A DNA stretch of 43,065 nt. Source: Clostridia bacterium. GTDB taxonomy: Bacteria; Bacillota; Clostridia; Christensenellales; Borkfalkiaceae. The notes under the pieces are model-generated. The model did not search any database and was not told the DNA's origin. It saw only the letters and a program-made list of their open reading frames with translations. This document shows, in pieces, positions 16,559 to 27,700 of this stretch. Location of the stretch: positions 1 to 43,065 of the forward strand of contig JAJQDC010000033.1 of the NCBI GenBank assembly GCA_021202395.1, written 5' to 3'. The translations under genes and the position numbers were made by a program. Each line of letters begins with the position of its first letter. Position 1 is the first letter of the stretch.

Positions 16559-19500
16559 TTACTCATCATCTCCTGAATCGCCCGAAGGGTTACCGTCGGA
16601 ACCGTCAGTATAATTTTCTTTAGCTTTTTTATTTTTTATCAGCGTAATGGCAACAACTGCAACGGCTGCTATAACAAGCCCTGCTATGCCGCCGATACTG
16701 CCGCCGATTGTTGAAGAAGAACAACCGGAGCTGCTGCTGCCCGAACTACTGCTGCTGCCTTCGCTGCCCGAAGAGCTGCCGCCCGAAGTGCTTTCGGTTA
16801 CGGTAATTCTTAAGCCTACCGTCCTGCTGAGTTCGGTTATCCTTACGTAAACGACGTTGTCTATCGTTTCAAGCGCGGTTGCGTATGCCGCTACAAGCTC
16901 AAGCTCGCCGTCTGCATACGTGTAAACCTGTTCTGAATAGTCGTCGTACGTTACGGTTATTTCCAGCCCCGTCATGTCGAAGTATTCGCCCACGGTATAG
17001 GTTGACTTGTAGTCAGAAGATACTTCTGCCGAGCTGAACTTAACGGTTATGCCGAACCTTGACTTTACCTGCGAAAGAGCTTCTTCCGTTTCAGAAAGCA
17101 GGTCGGTAGAAATTCCGTATTCCGCAAGTTTTGCGTTAAGCAGCGTAACCTGCGTAGAATCGGACTTCATGTTGTTATAGTTAAGGTGGGTTGTCTTTAC
17201 CAGATCAGAAAATTCCGTTACAATTTCTGTAAGCTCGTCGGTTACTTCCGCCGTAGCCCATCCGTTGATGGTAGAAACGGAATACCAGCCCGAACCTTCG
17301 GTAAGCGACAGCGAAAGGTTTTTATACACCGTGTAAGAAGCAGTGCTTAATACCGCTTCGGTTGTGGAAGACGAGCCGAAGTATTTGCTGAATACGTAGT
17401 TGGTGTAGCCCGTGCCGTTGGAAGGGTACGTCATTTTAAGCGTAGACGTTGTTGAATACGTATTGCCCGTTGTGCCGTTTACGCTGTATACGTATACTAT
17501 GTCGTCGGCATAGTTTATAAGGCTGTCTTCAAAGTTGGTGTTGTATAAACCGCGGTATATGCCGCCCGCCACGCTGGAAAGGTAAGTCATATAGTAATAG
17601 TAATCGTCTGACTCGCTGTCAGAATCGTAACTTACTTCCGCTTCAAGCGTGGGTGCGGTAACCGATGTAAAGTTGTAAGTTGATATGCCGCTGTTGTTGA
17701 ATGCGCCGATGCCTATCGTTGCAAGCTCGTAAGGCAGCGTAACCGATGCAAGCGTGCCTGCGGTAAGGTCTGCAAACGCATAAGCGTCTACCCTTACCGT
17801 GCCGTCTATAACGGTGTAGCTTGTACCCGTAAGAGCCGAAGGATATGCCATAAGCTCGTAACTGCCGTCTGACAAAGTGCGGTATAATACGCCGCTATCG
17901 TCGGTAAAGTAAGACGTATTGCCGTCTTCTACCTTAAACGACGTAAGGCTGGCTGCGCCTGCAAACGCGCCGTAGCCGAGCGATGCGTAGGTATATTCGT
18001 AACTTTCGGTAATGGTTATGTCGTATGCGGCGCCGTCTACCTTGCTCACCGTTTCGGTTGTGGTAGATTCAAGCGTTGCGGGTATGGTTATTGTTGTTGC
18101 CGCGTTGCCGTAGAATGCAAAGTTGCCAATGGTTTTTGCGCTTGAAATATCTACTGTTGCAAGCGGGCAGTTATAGAACGCATACGCGCCTATTGTTTTT
18201 ACATTGCCAAGCCCCGTTACCGATGCAAGCGAAGTGTTGTTCCAGAATGCGTACTGCCCTACCGTTTTGATATTGCTTAAATCTACCGATGTAAGCGCGG
18301 TGCAGTACACAAAAGCCATTGTGCCTATTTCGGTTGTTTTGCCGCCGAGCGTAACCGAAGTAAGGCTGTTATATGCAACGGTGTAGCCCGAACTGCCCAC
18401 GGTATAGAACGTGTAGTCGCCCGTTGTTTCTGCATTTTCGCCGAACACAACGCTCTCTATATTGGTTGCGCCGTAGAAGGTGAGCCAGCCGAGTTCCTTT
18501 ACAGAAGGAAGGGTTACCGTTTTAAGCGAAGTGCAGCCGTAGAAGGTGCCGTCGCCCATGGTTGTGATATTGTCTGCAAGCGTTAAACTTTCAAGCTTGG
18601 TGCAGCCTGCAAACACGTAGCTGCCGAACGTTGCTTCGCCTGCGGGTGCATACGTAAACGCCGTTATGGGCGTATCTGCAAACGCATAGCTGCCCACCGT
18701 TGTTACAGTAGAAGGTATTTCTACAGCCGTTACCGCCGTAGACATAAACGCATAGCTGCCCACATCGGTAAGCGCGCTGCCGCTTTCAAACGTAACGCTT
18801 GCAAGGCTTGTACAGCCGCTGAACGCACCCGAGCCCAATGTTTTAACCGAAGCGGGAATTACCACGCTTGTAAGCGAGCTGCCGCTGAATGCATAGTCGC
18901 CGATGGTTGTAACCCCTTCCGGTATGGTTATGGAAGTAATACTCTTATCAGAGAATGCGTAGCTGCCGATTTCGGTTACGGTAGAAGCAATCTCGTAAGA
19001 AGTAACCTTATTGCCCGCGGTGTCGTTAAGGGCAAGAATTACCTTTGTTTTGTCTTTATTATACAGTATATTGTTTTCAATCACAAGCGCTTCAACCGCA
19101 TCATTTAACGTTATGGTTTTAATGCTGTTGAACGTTGTGCCCGTAAAGCTTATCTGCGATATGTCCGTTGTGATTTCAAGCGTCTTAAGGCTGCCGCCGC
19201 TGAACAGGTCGTCGCCCAGCGAAGCCAGACCTTCGGGCAGGGTGAAGCTTGTTATCCAGCTGTTTGCAAACGCCTTGTCGCCGATACTCTTTATCGTAAC
19301 CCCTTCGCCGAACGTAACGCTTGCAAGGTTGTTGGCATTGTCAGAAGCAAACGCATAGGCGCCTATCGTGCCGTTGGTTATGCCTTCAAACGCAACCGAC
19401 GCAAGGTTGTCGCAGTTGTAGAATGCGTAGCTGCCTACCGTAGCCGTTTTTATGGTTACCGAAGTAATGCCGTCGCAGTCGTAGAACATGCCGCTGCCCA

Positions 19501-22500
19501 GCGAAGTGAATTCCGCAGTGTCTATCACGGTAAGCGAATCGCAGTTTGCAAATACGTAGTTGCCGCTTACGTGCAGCCCTGTTATATCAAGCGACGTTAC
19601 GTAGCTGCACAGCTCTTTCATAGACATTATGTTTACCACGCAAGCAGAGTCGGCTTCTGTAAGCGTTTCGCTTAAAGTTATTTTAACGTTCCTTATATCG
19701 GTAGCCGATGTATTTTTAACAAGGTTTGCAATGCCGTCTAAATCGGTAGTGGCTGTACCGTCGTTATATACAACCGATTTAACAAGCTCTACGCCGCTGT
19801 CAGAAGAGAGCGAACCCACAAGGCTTGTACAGCCGTAGAAAGCATAGTTGTGTGCGGTACCGATATTTTCTATACCCTTTATGACGGTAAGGCTGGTGCA
19901 GCCTTCAAATGCGTATTTTGCTATGGTAAACGTTTTGCAGTTGCTGAAGTCTACATACTCAAGCGACGTGCAGCCTGCAAATGCCCATGCGTAAATAAGC
20001 GTAAGTTCGCAGTCGGCCACGTCCTGCGTGTAAACGTCGTAGAAGAATACGTATTTAAGGTTTGTACAGCCGTAGAACGCCTCTTCGCCGATGGATGTTA
20101 CCGTTTTGGGTATTATAACCGCCGTTATGTCGGTGTTGTTTTTAAACGCTTCTTCGCCGATAGTTGTTATATTCATATCGGTGGGGATGTATACAACGCC
20201 GCCCGAACCTGTGTATCCCGTAAGGGACGTGCTTGAAACGGTGAATGCTTCCTGCACGCTGAAGGTTACCGTTGCCGAATATGCGGTGCCCGATATCCTT
20301 GCCGTAACGGTTGCCGAACCCTTCTTTTTAAAGGTTACGTTGCCGTCCTGGTCTACTTCCGCCACCGAAGGGTCGGTAGATTCCCATATGAAGGAAACGG
20401 CTACTTTATCGTCTATGTCGTCAGACGACACAAGGTCGTAATACCACGGGTCGTATTCTATTTCAAGCTGTATCTGCTGTTCTATATTTACCGAAACGGT
20501 GCCGCTTGCCTCTACGGGAACGTCCGCAGAGTTATATATGGTGCCGAATGATATAGACGGGTAAGAAGATATCTTGTTCGTATTGTCGGTTACCGTTACG
20601 TAAATATTGTACGCAACGCTGCCGCCCGATACCTGAAGCACTGCCGTGCCCGCTTTAAGCCCGACTAACTGTCCGTTTTTAACTGCAAGATACTGGCTGC
20701 CGGAAACTATCTTCCATGTAAAGTTAGAAAGGTTAGCCGATGAATAGGTTGTTGTATCCCAGCCGAGCGATACGGTATAAGTTTCAAGCTTGCCAAGGGT
20801 TATTGCATAGTTGCCGCTTGAATTCGTGCTCTCGTTTACGGTGAACGTGTCGGGCAGAACCGAAGACGTTGCCGTGTTCACGTTAAGGGCGTATATACTG
20901 TGGTTAAGAGCGTAGTCGTCCAACTCTACATAAAGCGTAAGCCCGTCTTCTATAAGCGACATAAGGTCGGTAATTTCTATGGTAACCGTAGAAGTGCCGT
21001 TCTTTACCGCGTTGTAAATGGGCGTTACGTAGTCGGTTGCAAGTATAAGCTCGTTTTCGCCCGCGCTGTTCGTTGAATAGTAGCACAGCAGCGCCGCCAT
21101 TGCGTAATGGTTATCGTAAACGCTCAAATCAAGGTAAACCCTTTGCTGCGCGTTGCCGTTTGTATCTTTATAATCTACATACCTTATCTGCACGTCTTCC
21201 AGCACAGGTGCGGTATAGTCTACCGTAAAGCTGAAAGAGTATGTGTTATCTTCGGTAATCTCTTCATCTTTAGACTGGAAGAAGAAGTTGAACTCCATAC
21301 GGTACGTACCGTTTTCTACCAGCCCCAGTTCGTCGGGGGTAAGTTCCAGCTTAACGTACGCAGGTGATGCCGAGCCGCCGCCCGCATATGCCTTGCCCAC
21401 GCGGTATACTTCTTTGGTATAGATAACTTCGCCCGTGGTTGCGTCGGTCATGGTTACGGTTACATACTTTGCGTTGCGCAAAAGACCTGCATACAAGCCC
21501 TTTATTGCGTAAGAAGTCATGTAACTGCTTGAATCGCTGCGTGCGTCAGAAGCAGTGTCGTCGTTGTAAGAGCCCGCCGTTTCGTCGTTATAGCAGGATA
21601 CGGAAGCGTACTCTTCGCTGGCGTAAATCTGGTCGGCGTCTTCGTCCTGGTTGTACAGGAAGCTGCCCATAGGCAGAACGTAAGTGCCGTTCCAGTACAT
21701 TGTGTATGCCTGCGTAGCCCATACCGTTTCAGAAGGTTTTTCGTCGTCGTCTATGGAAGTATCTGCCTCTATCTCTGCCAGTTCGTATTCAGAATAGTCA
21801 AGCATGGGAGCCGATTCCCAGTCGCCGTAGAAGCCCATAAAGGGTATAGAAAGGTCGCACTGGCCGTCTTCCTGCGAGATAAGCTGAAGGAAGCCTTCTA
21901 TAAACATGCCGTTTACAAAGCTTTCGTCAAGGTATTGCTTTTCTGCATCCGTCAATGTAAGCGTGCAGGTGATCCTTGTCGTACCCGTGCCGAACGTTAC
22001 CGTGTCGCCGTCAGAATAGGTTGCGCCGTTAATAGTCCATACGGCGTTGCCTTCAAGCATATATGCCTGCTGCGCCACCGCCATGCCGTCAAGCGAAAGG
22101 CTTTCGGTAAAGAACAGCGATTCAAGCGTAAAACTCATATTCCCGCCGCTTACGTTATTAAAGTAGTAAACTATGGTATATTCGCCCACTTTGTTTTCAT
22201 CTTCGCCAAGTTCTACCTTGGGGCGGTTGCTGTCGGCACCCGTATAAGTGCCGTGGGCGCTTTCGGTTATAGTTTCGGTTGAATCGGTAGACAGGTATGC
22301 AAGCGACGATACAAGGTTATCTAAGCTTGCAAGGCCTGCACCCTGCTTGCGGGGGGAATATGCCAGACCGTCTTCGTCATAAACGATGGTTGCAGTGCTC
22401 ATCATAAGCTGGTAAGCAAGCTGCGTTGCGTTAGCCTGGTTGTATTCGCCCGTAAAGAATGTGCTGTAGTTTTGTTTTATGTAGCTTAATATGTTAGCCA

Positions 22501-24640
22501 TCAGGCCCGAAACGTTGGGGGTTGCCATAGAGGTACCGCTCATTTCGGTATAGCCGCCGGGCACCGACGAAGTAATTTCGCCGCCGTGCGCCGTAATTTC
22601 AGGTTTTAATTTAAGGTCAGAAGTTACGCCCCAGCTTGAAAAGTCGCTCATGAAAGGTCCCGCTTCGTAGTCTTTGCTTATGTAAAGGTATCCTACGTAA
22701 TTGGTAGCCTCGTTAACAAGCGCGGTGCCTGCTTCCTGCGTTATTGATATTGCGGGTACGGGATCTTCTATATCGCCGATGGTCATCTTTATTTCGCCAG
22801 CGACGTTGTTATAAACAATCACCGCATCCGCACCTGCGGTCATCGCATTTTCTACCTTGTCCTGGAATGTGGTGGTACCGCGCTTTACAAGGGCAACGGT
22901 AAGGTAACCCTGCGACTGTGCAGAAGATATATACCGCTTTATGGTGCTGGTATAGTCGGTAGACTGCCCCACGCCGGGTATAACCACGTAGCAGATTTTA
23001 AGCACGCCCGTGTCTTCGTCGTAATAGTCGTTGTCTTCCGCCAGCTCTAACATCTGCTCTATAAAGTCGTAGTCTACGCTGTTTTCATCGGCAGATTCAC
23101 GGAAGAACACGCTTGTGCCGCCGTCAGATAAAAGGTAGTTGCTCATTTTGCCGCTGATGCTGGCAACGGATATAGCGCTTGAATATGTAGAAGGCGAACC
23201 TACCGTGCCGCTGTCGGGGTTGGACGCAAGGTTGGTGCCGAATGTAGAACCGTAGCCCGAAGAATAGTCGTTAGAAGCCGCAACCACAAGGCTGATGCCT
23301 GCGTCGCCTATTGCGTTATATATGGTATTCATATATTCGCCTTCGTCGTCGCCGTCGTCTGTGGTAGAAAAGCCGTTGGTTGAACCGAGCGACATATTTA
23401 TTACGTCTACGCCAAGGGTAATGCAGTCTTCAAGGGCGGCTAAAATATCTTCTGTAGTGGCGCCGCCAACGTCTTCGTCGTCAAGGTCGTCGGTAAACAC
23501 TTTGCATATAACAAGCTGTGCATAGGGTGCAACGCCGATAAATTCTTCGGTGGCAAGCTCGCTGTACGTGCTGTCTGTAAACATATAGTCGTAGCCGTCT
23601 TTATAAACCACGCTGTCTTCATCATAGCCGTCTTTATAGACGATGTTGCCGTCGCTGTCAGAATAGCTTGCAGCCCTGCCCGCTATAATGCCCGCAACGT
23701 GCGTGCCGTGGTTGGAATAAGAGGGGTAAACGTCGGCGTCGTTGTCTGAATAGTCAAACGCAAAGGGAACTTTGTCGCTTACGTAAACGCTGCCGCTTGC
23801 GTTAAGCGTTCCTGCCGACATATATGCATCTATATCGTCTTCCGTCCATCTCATATTGGCATGGAAAGTCTGTGAATATTCGTAGTAGTAATCGTCGGGG
23901 TCGTCGGTAAGCTGGAATGCTTCGTGCGTGTAGTCAAGGCCTGTATCAAGAATGGCAACCGACATACCCTTGCCGCCGTACTGCTCTACGTAGTCAGAAG
24001 AATCGTAAATACCCGTGGCATAAACGCTGGTGGCGTTTGTCGTTGCCGAAGAAGTTGTCTCTTCTGCCTGCGGCTTTGAATAGGTGTCGCAGATGACAAC
24101 GCTTTCTACCCCGTCCATCTCCTTTATGTCAGAAACAAAGGAAGTATCGATTTCTATTGCAACGGCGTTATCTATATTCTTGTAGCTGTAAACCTTGTCG
24201 TAGGATATGCCTTCGCTTGAAAGAGCCTGGTAAAAATCTTTCTGCGATTTTTCTATAGCTTCTTCCGTCTTTTTGCCTGCATAGGTTGCGGCGTACGTTT
24301 CTACATCCGCACCGTCTGCGCTTTCCATCATAGAATCCTGCGTAAAGCTTACTATTATGGTGCGCGTTTCGTATGTAGAAGAAGATACGGAAAGAGCAGA
24401 AGCCGTTGTTACGTCTGACGAGAAGTTAGAAACCTGTAAATCAGAAAAATCTAAACTGCCCGTTACGTCAGAAAAAGAAACGGTTGTGCTTGTGGTTTCT
24501 GCAGAAGCAGAGCTTGTTTCGGTTAAGGAAGAACTGCCTGAATAATCGCCCACGGTAAGCGACAGTATAAGCGCTATTGCTACCAGAAGGCATGCAAACT
24601 TTTTAAATTCTTCCCTGAAGAGCCTTGACCTTAATTTCAT
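16559..24640 (-). CDS. Giant membrane-anchored subtilase with BspA-type LRR region
   Basis: A 2693-residue S8 serine peptidase. After a signal peptide (about 1-32) and an inhibitor-like propeptide (about 90-185), the catalytic triad is D232 (AILDTGLDYTHE), H311 (HGTHVAGIIAG) and S704 (MSGTSMATPNVSG), with oxyanion N457. A protease-associated domain is inserted at about 540-660, as in lactocepin/C5a peptidase. Fn3-like regions follow to about 1290, then two Big_2 Ig-like domains (about 1300-1460, GLKAGTAVLQVSG and VTFKKKGSATVTARI). BspA-type LRR_5 repeats (IGxxAFxxCxxLxxVxxP) run from about 1475 to 2320. The end has a Big_3-like domain (about 2535-2600), a Gly/Ser linker, a membrane helix (about 2645-2667) and an acidic tail, with no LPxTG. 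It likely cuts proteins at the cell surface to feed the neighbouring Opp system. The ribosome site is AAAGGGG. Confidence 0.9.
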   Translation of the reverse strand: MKLRSRLFREEFKKFACLLVAIALILSLTVGDYSGSSSLTETSSASAETTSTTVSFSDVTGSLDFSDLQVSNFSSDVTTASALSVSSSTYETRTIIVSFTQDSMMESADGADVETYAATYAGKKTEEAIEKSQKDFYQALSSEGISYDKVYSYKNIDNAVAIEIDTSFVSDIKEMDGVESVVICDTYSKPQAEETTSSATTNATSVYATGIYDSSDYVEQYGGKGMSVAILDTGLDYTHEAFQLTDDPDDYYYEYSQTFHANMRWTEDDIDAYMSAGTLNASGSVYVSDKVPFAFDYSDNDADVYPSYSNHGTHVAGIIAGRAASYSDSDGNIVYKDGYDEDSVVYKDGYDYMFTDSTYSELATEEFIGVAPYAQLVICKVFTDDLDDEDVGGATTEDILAALEDCITLGVDVINMSLGSTNGFSTTDDGDDEGEYMNTIYNAIGDAGISLVVAASNDYSSGYGSTFGTNLASNPDSGTVGSPSTYSSAISVASISGKMSNYLLSDGGTSVFFRESADENSVDYDFIEQMLELAEDNDYYDEDTGVLKICYVVIPGVGQSTDYTSTIKRYISSAQSQGYLTVALVKRGTTTFQDKVENAMTAGADAVIVYNNVAGEIKMTIGDIEDPVPAISITQEAGTALVNEATNYVGYLYISKDYEAGPFMSDFSSWGVTSDLKLKPEITAHGGEITSSVPGGYTEMSGTSMATPNVSGLMANILSYIKQNYSTFFTGEYNQANATQLAYQLMMSTATIVYDEDGLAYSPRKQGAGLASLDNLVSSLAYLSTDSTETITESAHGTYTGADSNRPKVELGEDENKVGEYTIVYYFNNVSGGNMSFTLESLFFTESLSLDGMAVAQQAYMLEGNAVWTINGATYSDGDTVTFGTGTTRITCTLTLTDAEKQYLDESFVNGMFIEGFLQLISQEDGQCDLSIPFMGFYGDWESAPMLDYSEYELAEIEADTSIDDDEKPSETVWATQAYTMYWNGTYVLPMGSFLYNQDEDADQIYASEEYASVSCYNDETAGSYNDDTASDARSDSSSYMTSYAIKGLYAGLLRNAKYVTVTMTDATTGEVIYTKEVYRVGKAYAGGGSASPAYVKLELTPDELGLVENGTYRMEFNFFFQSKDEEITEDNTYSFSFTVDYTAPVLEDVQIRYVDYKDTNGNAQQRVYLDLSVYDNHYAMAALLCYYSTNSAGENELILATDYVTPIYNAVKNGTSTVTIEITDLMSLIEDGLTLYVELDDYALNHSIYALNVNTATSSVLPDTFTVNESTNSSGNYAITLGKLETYTVSLGWDTTTYSSANLSNFTWKIVSGSQYLAVKNGQLVGLKAGTAVLQVSGGSVAYNIYVTVTDNTNKISSYPSISFGTIYNSADVPVEASGTVSVNIEQQIQLEIEYDPWYYDLVSSDDIDDKVAVSFIWESTDPSVAEVDQDGNVTFKKKGSATVTARISGTAYSATVTFSVQEAFTVSSTSLTGYTGSGGVVYIPTDMNITTIGEEAFKNNTDITAVIIPKTVTSIGEEAFYGCTNLKYVFFYDVYTQDVADCELTLIYAWAFAGCTSLEYVDFSNCKTFTIAKYAFEGCTSLTVIKGIENIGTAHNYAFYGCTSLVGSLSSDSGVELVKSVVYNDGTATTDLDGIANLVKNTSATDIRNVKITLSETLTEADSACVVNIMSMKELCSYVTSLDITGLHVSGNYVFANCDSLTVIDTAEFTSLGSGMFYDCDGITSVTIKTATVGSYAFYNCDNLASVAFEGITNGTIGAYAFASDNANNLASVTFGEGVTIKSIGDKAFANSWITSFTLPEGLASLGDDLFSGGSLKTLEITTDISQISFTGTTFNSIKTITLNDAVEALVIENNILYNKDKTKVILALNDTAGNKVTSYEIASTVTEIGSYAFSDKSITSITIPEGVTTIGDYAFSGSSLTSVVIPASVKTLGSGAFSGCTSLASVTFESGSALTDVGSYAFMSTAVTAVEIPSTVTTVGSYAFADTPITAFTYAPAGEATFGSYVFAGCTKLESLTLADNITTMGDGTFYGCTSLKTVTLPSVKELGWLTFYGATNIESVVFGENAETTGDYTFYTVGSSGYTVAYNSLTSVTLGGKTTEIGTMAFVYCTALTSVDLSNIKTVGQYAFWNNTSLASVTGLGNVKTIGAYAFYNCPLATVDISSAKTIGNFAFYGNAATTITIPATLESTTTETVSKVDGAAYDITITESYEYTYASLGYGAFAGAASLTSFKVEDGNTSYFTDDSGVLYRTLSDGSYELMAYPSALTGTSYTVIDGTVRVDAYAFADLTAGTLASVTLPYELATIGIGAFNNSGISTYNFTSVTAPTLEAEVSYDSDSESDDYYYYMTYLSSVAGGIYRGLYNTNFEDSLINYADDIVYVYSVNGTTGNTYSTTSTLKMTYPSNGTGYTNYVFSKYFGSSSTTEAVLSTASYTVYKNLSLSLTEGSGWYSVSTINGWATAEVTDELTEIVTEFSDLVKTTHLNYNNMKSDSTQVTLLNAKLAEYGISTDLLSETEEALSQVKSRFGITVKFSSAEVSSDYKSTYTVGEYFDMTGLEITVTYDDYSEQVYTYADGELELVAAYATALETIDNVVYVRITELSRTVGLRITVTESTSGGSSSGSEGSSSSSGSSSSGCSSSTIGGSIGGIAGLVIAAVAVVAITLIKNKKAKENYTDGSDGNPSGDSGDDE

Positions 24641-24697
24641 AGTCTTATCCCCTTTTGCCCGCTAAGCGCGGCCAAAGTTTTATTTGTATTTGTGTAT

Positions 24698-24741
24698 TTA
24701 AAAAAGCATTGCAGAAAGGATACAAAAAGCACCCTTTCTGC
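24698..24741 (-). terminator. Terminator between the large lipoprotein and the subtilase
   Basis: A 9-bp stem GCAGAAAGG/CCTTTCTGC (24711-24719 with 24733-24741) is followed on the minus strand by a short gap and six U. It probably causes partial termination after the lipoprotein gene. I see no clear separate promoter for the subtilase. Confidence 0.65.
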
Positions 24742-24762
24742 GTTATATTTGCGTTTTGCCGT

Positions 24763-27700
24763 TTATTCTTCTTCGGCAAGGTACCAACCGCTTCCGTTAG
24801 AGTAAGCGCCGTCAGTTTCGGTGGTACTGAGCGTATAAGTATACGTCTTGCCGCCCACTACTATGCAGTACTTGCCTTCGCTTACGTAGTACATGCCCGA
24901 CCTTGCCGTTTCGCCCGAAGTATACTTCACGTTGCCGTACGTTACGTAGCTGCCGCCCGTGGTACCGTCAAACACAAACGTGTCTCCGTCAGAATTTGTC
25001 CACGTGCCGTACAGTGCGTCGGGAGCGGTGATGTATGCGTAATCGTTATCGTCGCTGTAAGAAGCCGTTACCGAAAGGATGAGCGCGCCGCTGTCGTACG
25101 TTATATAATAGGTAACGGCGTCGTCGCCCGTGCCGAGCGTAAACGAAAGCAGTTCGCCGTTATAGGTAAGGGTTATATCTTCATCGCCGTACTTGCCGCT
25201 GAGTTCAAGATCTTCTTCAAGCACAAACCTTGTTGCGTCTATCACCAGCAGGGTGTACTGCTTTTGTACCGCCCACGAGCCGGTGTAAACGTTCTGCACG
25301 TAAAGCACGCTGCTGCCTGCAGAAGTTTCTATCGTGTAGCCGTCTGTGTTGAGCTGTATGGTAGCGGTCAGGCTGCCGCTTACAGCTATGCTGCCGTCGC
25401 CGTTTACCGTATAGGTTGCCGTTGTTACGGTGCTTCCTTCGGTTATGGTTACCACGCCGTAGCCTGCGTCGCCCCTGCCGTCAAACGAGTACGTTGTGCC
25501 GTCTTCGTCTTCAAACACGATATTAACAAAGTCGTCTGCCTGCGTAAGGGTTATCGTGCCGCCCGCATAGGTTGCAGTTATCGTATTTGTGTAAGCGTTG
25601 TATACAAGCGTATATTCAACGCCGCCGTAGGTAAATACAGCCGCACCAGTCGTAAGGTCTACCGTATAGGTTACCGAAGTGCCGTTGACTGTGGCAACGC
25701 CGCTTACCGCCCTTGAGTTGGAGTCGGCTTTTGCAACACTGTACATACCAAAGCCGCTGAAGCTCACTTCGCTCAATGCACTGTCTGCAGAACCTACCCA
25801 CGAACCGTAGAAGTCGTCGTACATATAGAAGGTGTATTCTATATCCAGCTCTTCTGTGTCCGAATCGTAGAACAGGCCTTCAAGCACGCCCGTTGCCGTG
25901 TCGTACGTGAGCTGTGCATAAAGCGTGTCGCTGTAATATATATATAATGTAGTAGCGCTTGCCGCATAGTACCTGAAGCCCGTTGTGCCTTCAAATTCGG
26001 CTTCGCCCCAGCCTTCGGAATTGATGCCGCCAAGTACAAGCGTGTAGCGGTTAAGAATATTTGCGTAGGTGTACCATGTGCCAGCAAGCGAGTTTTCTGC
26101 ATAGTAGGTTACAGCCTGCGAACCGGTGCTCTCTTCTATGCTTACGGTGCCGTCATCGGTTATGGTTGCGGTAACCACCGTGCCGTCTGCAAGGGTGAAC
26201 TGCGCCTTGCCGTCTGTTATGGTATAAGTGCCGCTCTGCGTGCCGTTGCCGTCGGTATAAGTCCAGCCGCCGACGCCGTCAAATTCGTAACTTCTGCCCA
26301 CTATGCCTGCCTGCACCCATGTGCCCGTAAAGCCGTCGCAAGCCGTAAGGGGTATGCTGTCGCTGCCGACAAAAGATACAATCTTGCCGTCTGAACCGAG
26401 CGTTGCCGTATAGGAACGGGAACCGATCTTAACTGATACTTCGCCGTTGCTTACGGTATAGGTTATTGCGCCCGTTGCGCCGCTGTCGGTTGTGTAAGTA
26501 CCGGTGTAATCTTTGCCAAGGTAATACGTATAGCCGTAGTAATCAGACGTGCTGTCCGTTACGTAGTACGTGCCTGCAAAGCTTACGTTTTCTGCACAGA
26601 CTGCAACCAGGGGGTCGGTAGCCGCATAGAACCTTGCAAGGTAATCGTAGCCGCTGTCATCCGACGGAATAGATTCGCAGTCGTAAATTTCAAGGTCTCC
26701 GCCCGCAGTAACCGTTGCATAGAACGTGTAGTATGCTGCAATCTGGTCGTCGGTTGCCGTTGAGCTTAAGCGGGAGAAATAGCCGTTTTTGAATGTTATG
26801 GTGGTGCCGTCGTATTCGTAGTTGCCTTCTATATAAACGGCGCCTTCTTCGTAGGTGTAAATGCCGTTTGCGTAAAGAACAATTTTAGCAGTTGCGCCGT
26901 TGCCCGTTACGTAGTACTCTTTTTCTATTATTTCAGAGCAGTCTACATATTTTGCGTAGAGCGTTATCGCGCCCGTGGGAACGTAACCTGCGGGAACGCG
27001 CTGTGTGCACGCTTCATCAAAATAGTAGCCATACGTGCGGTAGTTGGAATCGTCTGAACTGCGCTCGTAAATGAGTATGCCTTCTGCACTGGACGTGTCG
27101 CCGAGTATGTAGCGGTAAGCCATGGGAATGTATACGTAAGAGTTACTTTCTGTACTGCCCGCTTCTATCGTGTAGGAATAGCCGCTTGCCGCGCCGCTGC
27201 CCGCTATAGTAACGGTAATGGTGAACGTGCGCGTGGTGCTCTCCTGGTTTATCGTGGGATATGTATCGCTGAATAACCAGTCTTCTTCTGCCCAGCCCAT
27301 AGCCTTTATTGCGGCTTCCGTTACAGAAGATGACGTTATATAAGTATCGTTATCGTGAAGGTTGCCTATTACCATGCAGGCTGCGGCATTGTATTCTTCA
27401 AAGCCTGCTTCTGATATATCGCCGTACAGCGCACCCGTTTTTACGTAGGTTGCGCCGCTTTCGGCACTGGCTGAAGTTGAGCCTACAAAAAAGCTTGTAC
27501 CAAGGTAGGTATCATTTTCTGCATAGCCGACTATGCCGCCCGCACAGGCGTACCTGTAGTCAAGCGCGGTGCCTTCATAGCCAGAAGTGTAGTTTGTTAG
27601 CGACAATGTAGAAGCCGCAGTTACGTCGCCTTCCACATAGCAGTTCTGCACCGAAGAGTACCTTGCAAGGTGCCCCACTATGCCGCCGGTATGTATGCCG

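Noticed and set aside
17680..20220. DNA-level tandem repeats in the LRR region as a possible CRISPR-like array
   Set aside because: The periodicity is in the protein (LRR_5 units); the DNA units are diverged and lie within one open gene.
16647..24545. Many plus-strand reading frames inside the subtilase gene
   Set aside because: They are shadows caused by the biased codons of a Ser/Thr/Asp-rich repetitive protein; none has a ribosome site or a recognisable domain.
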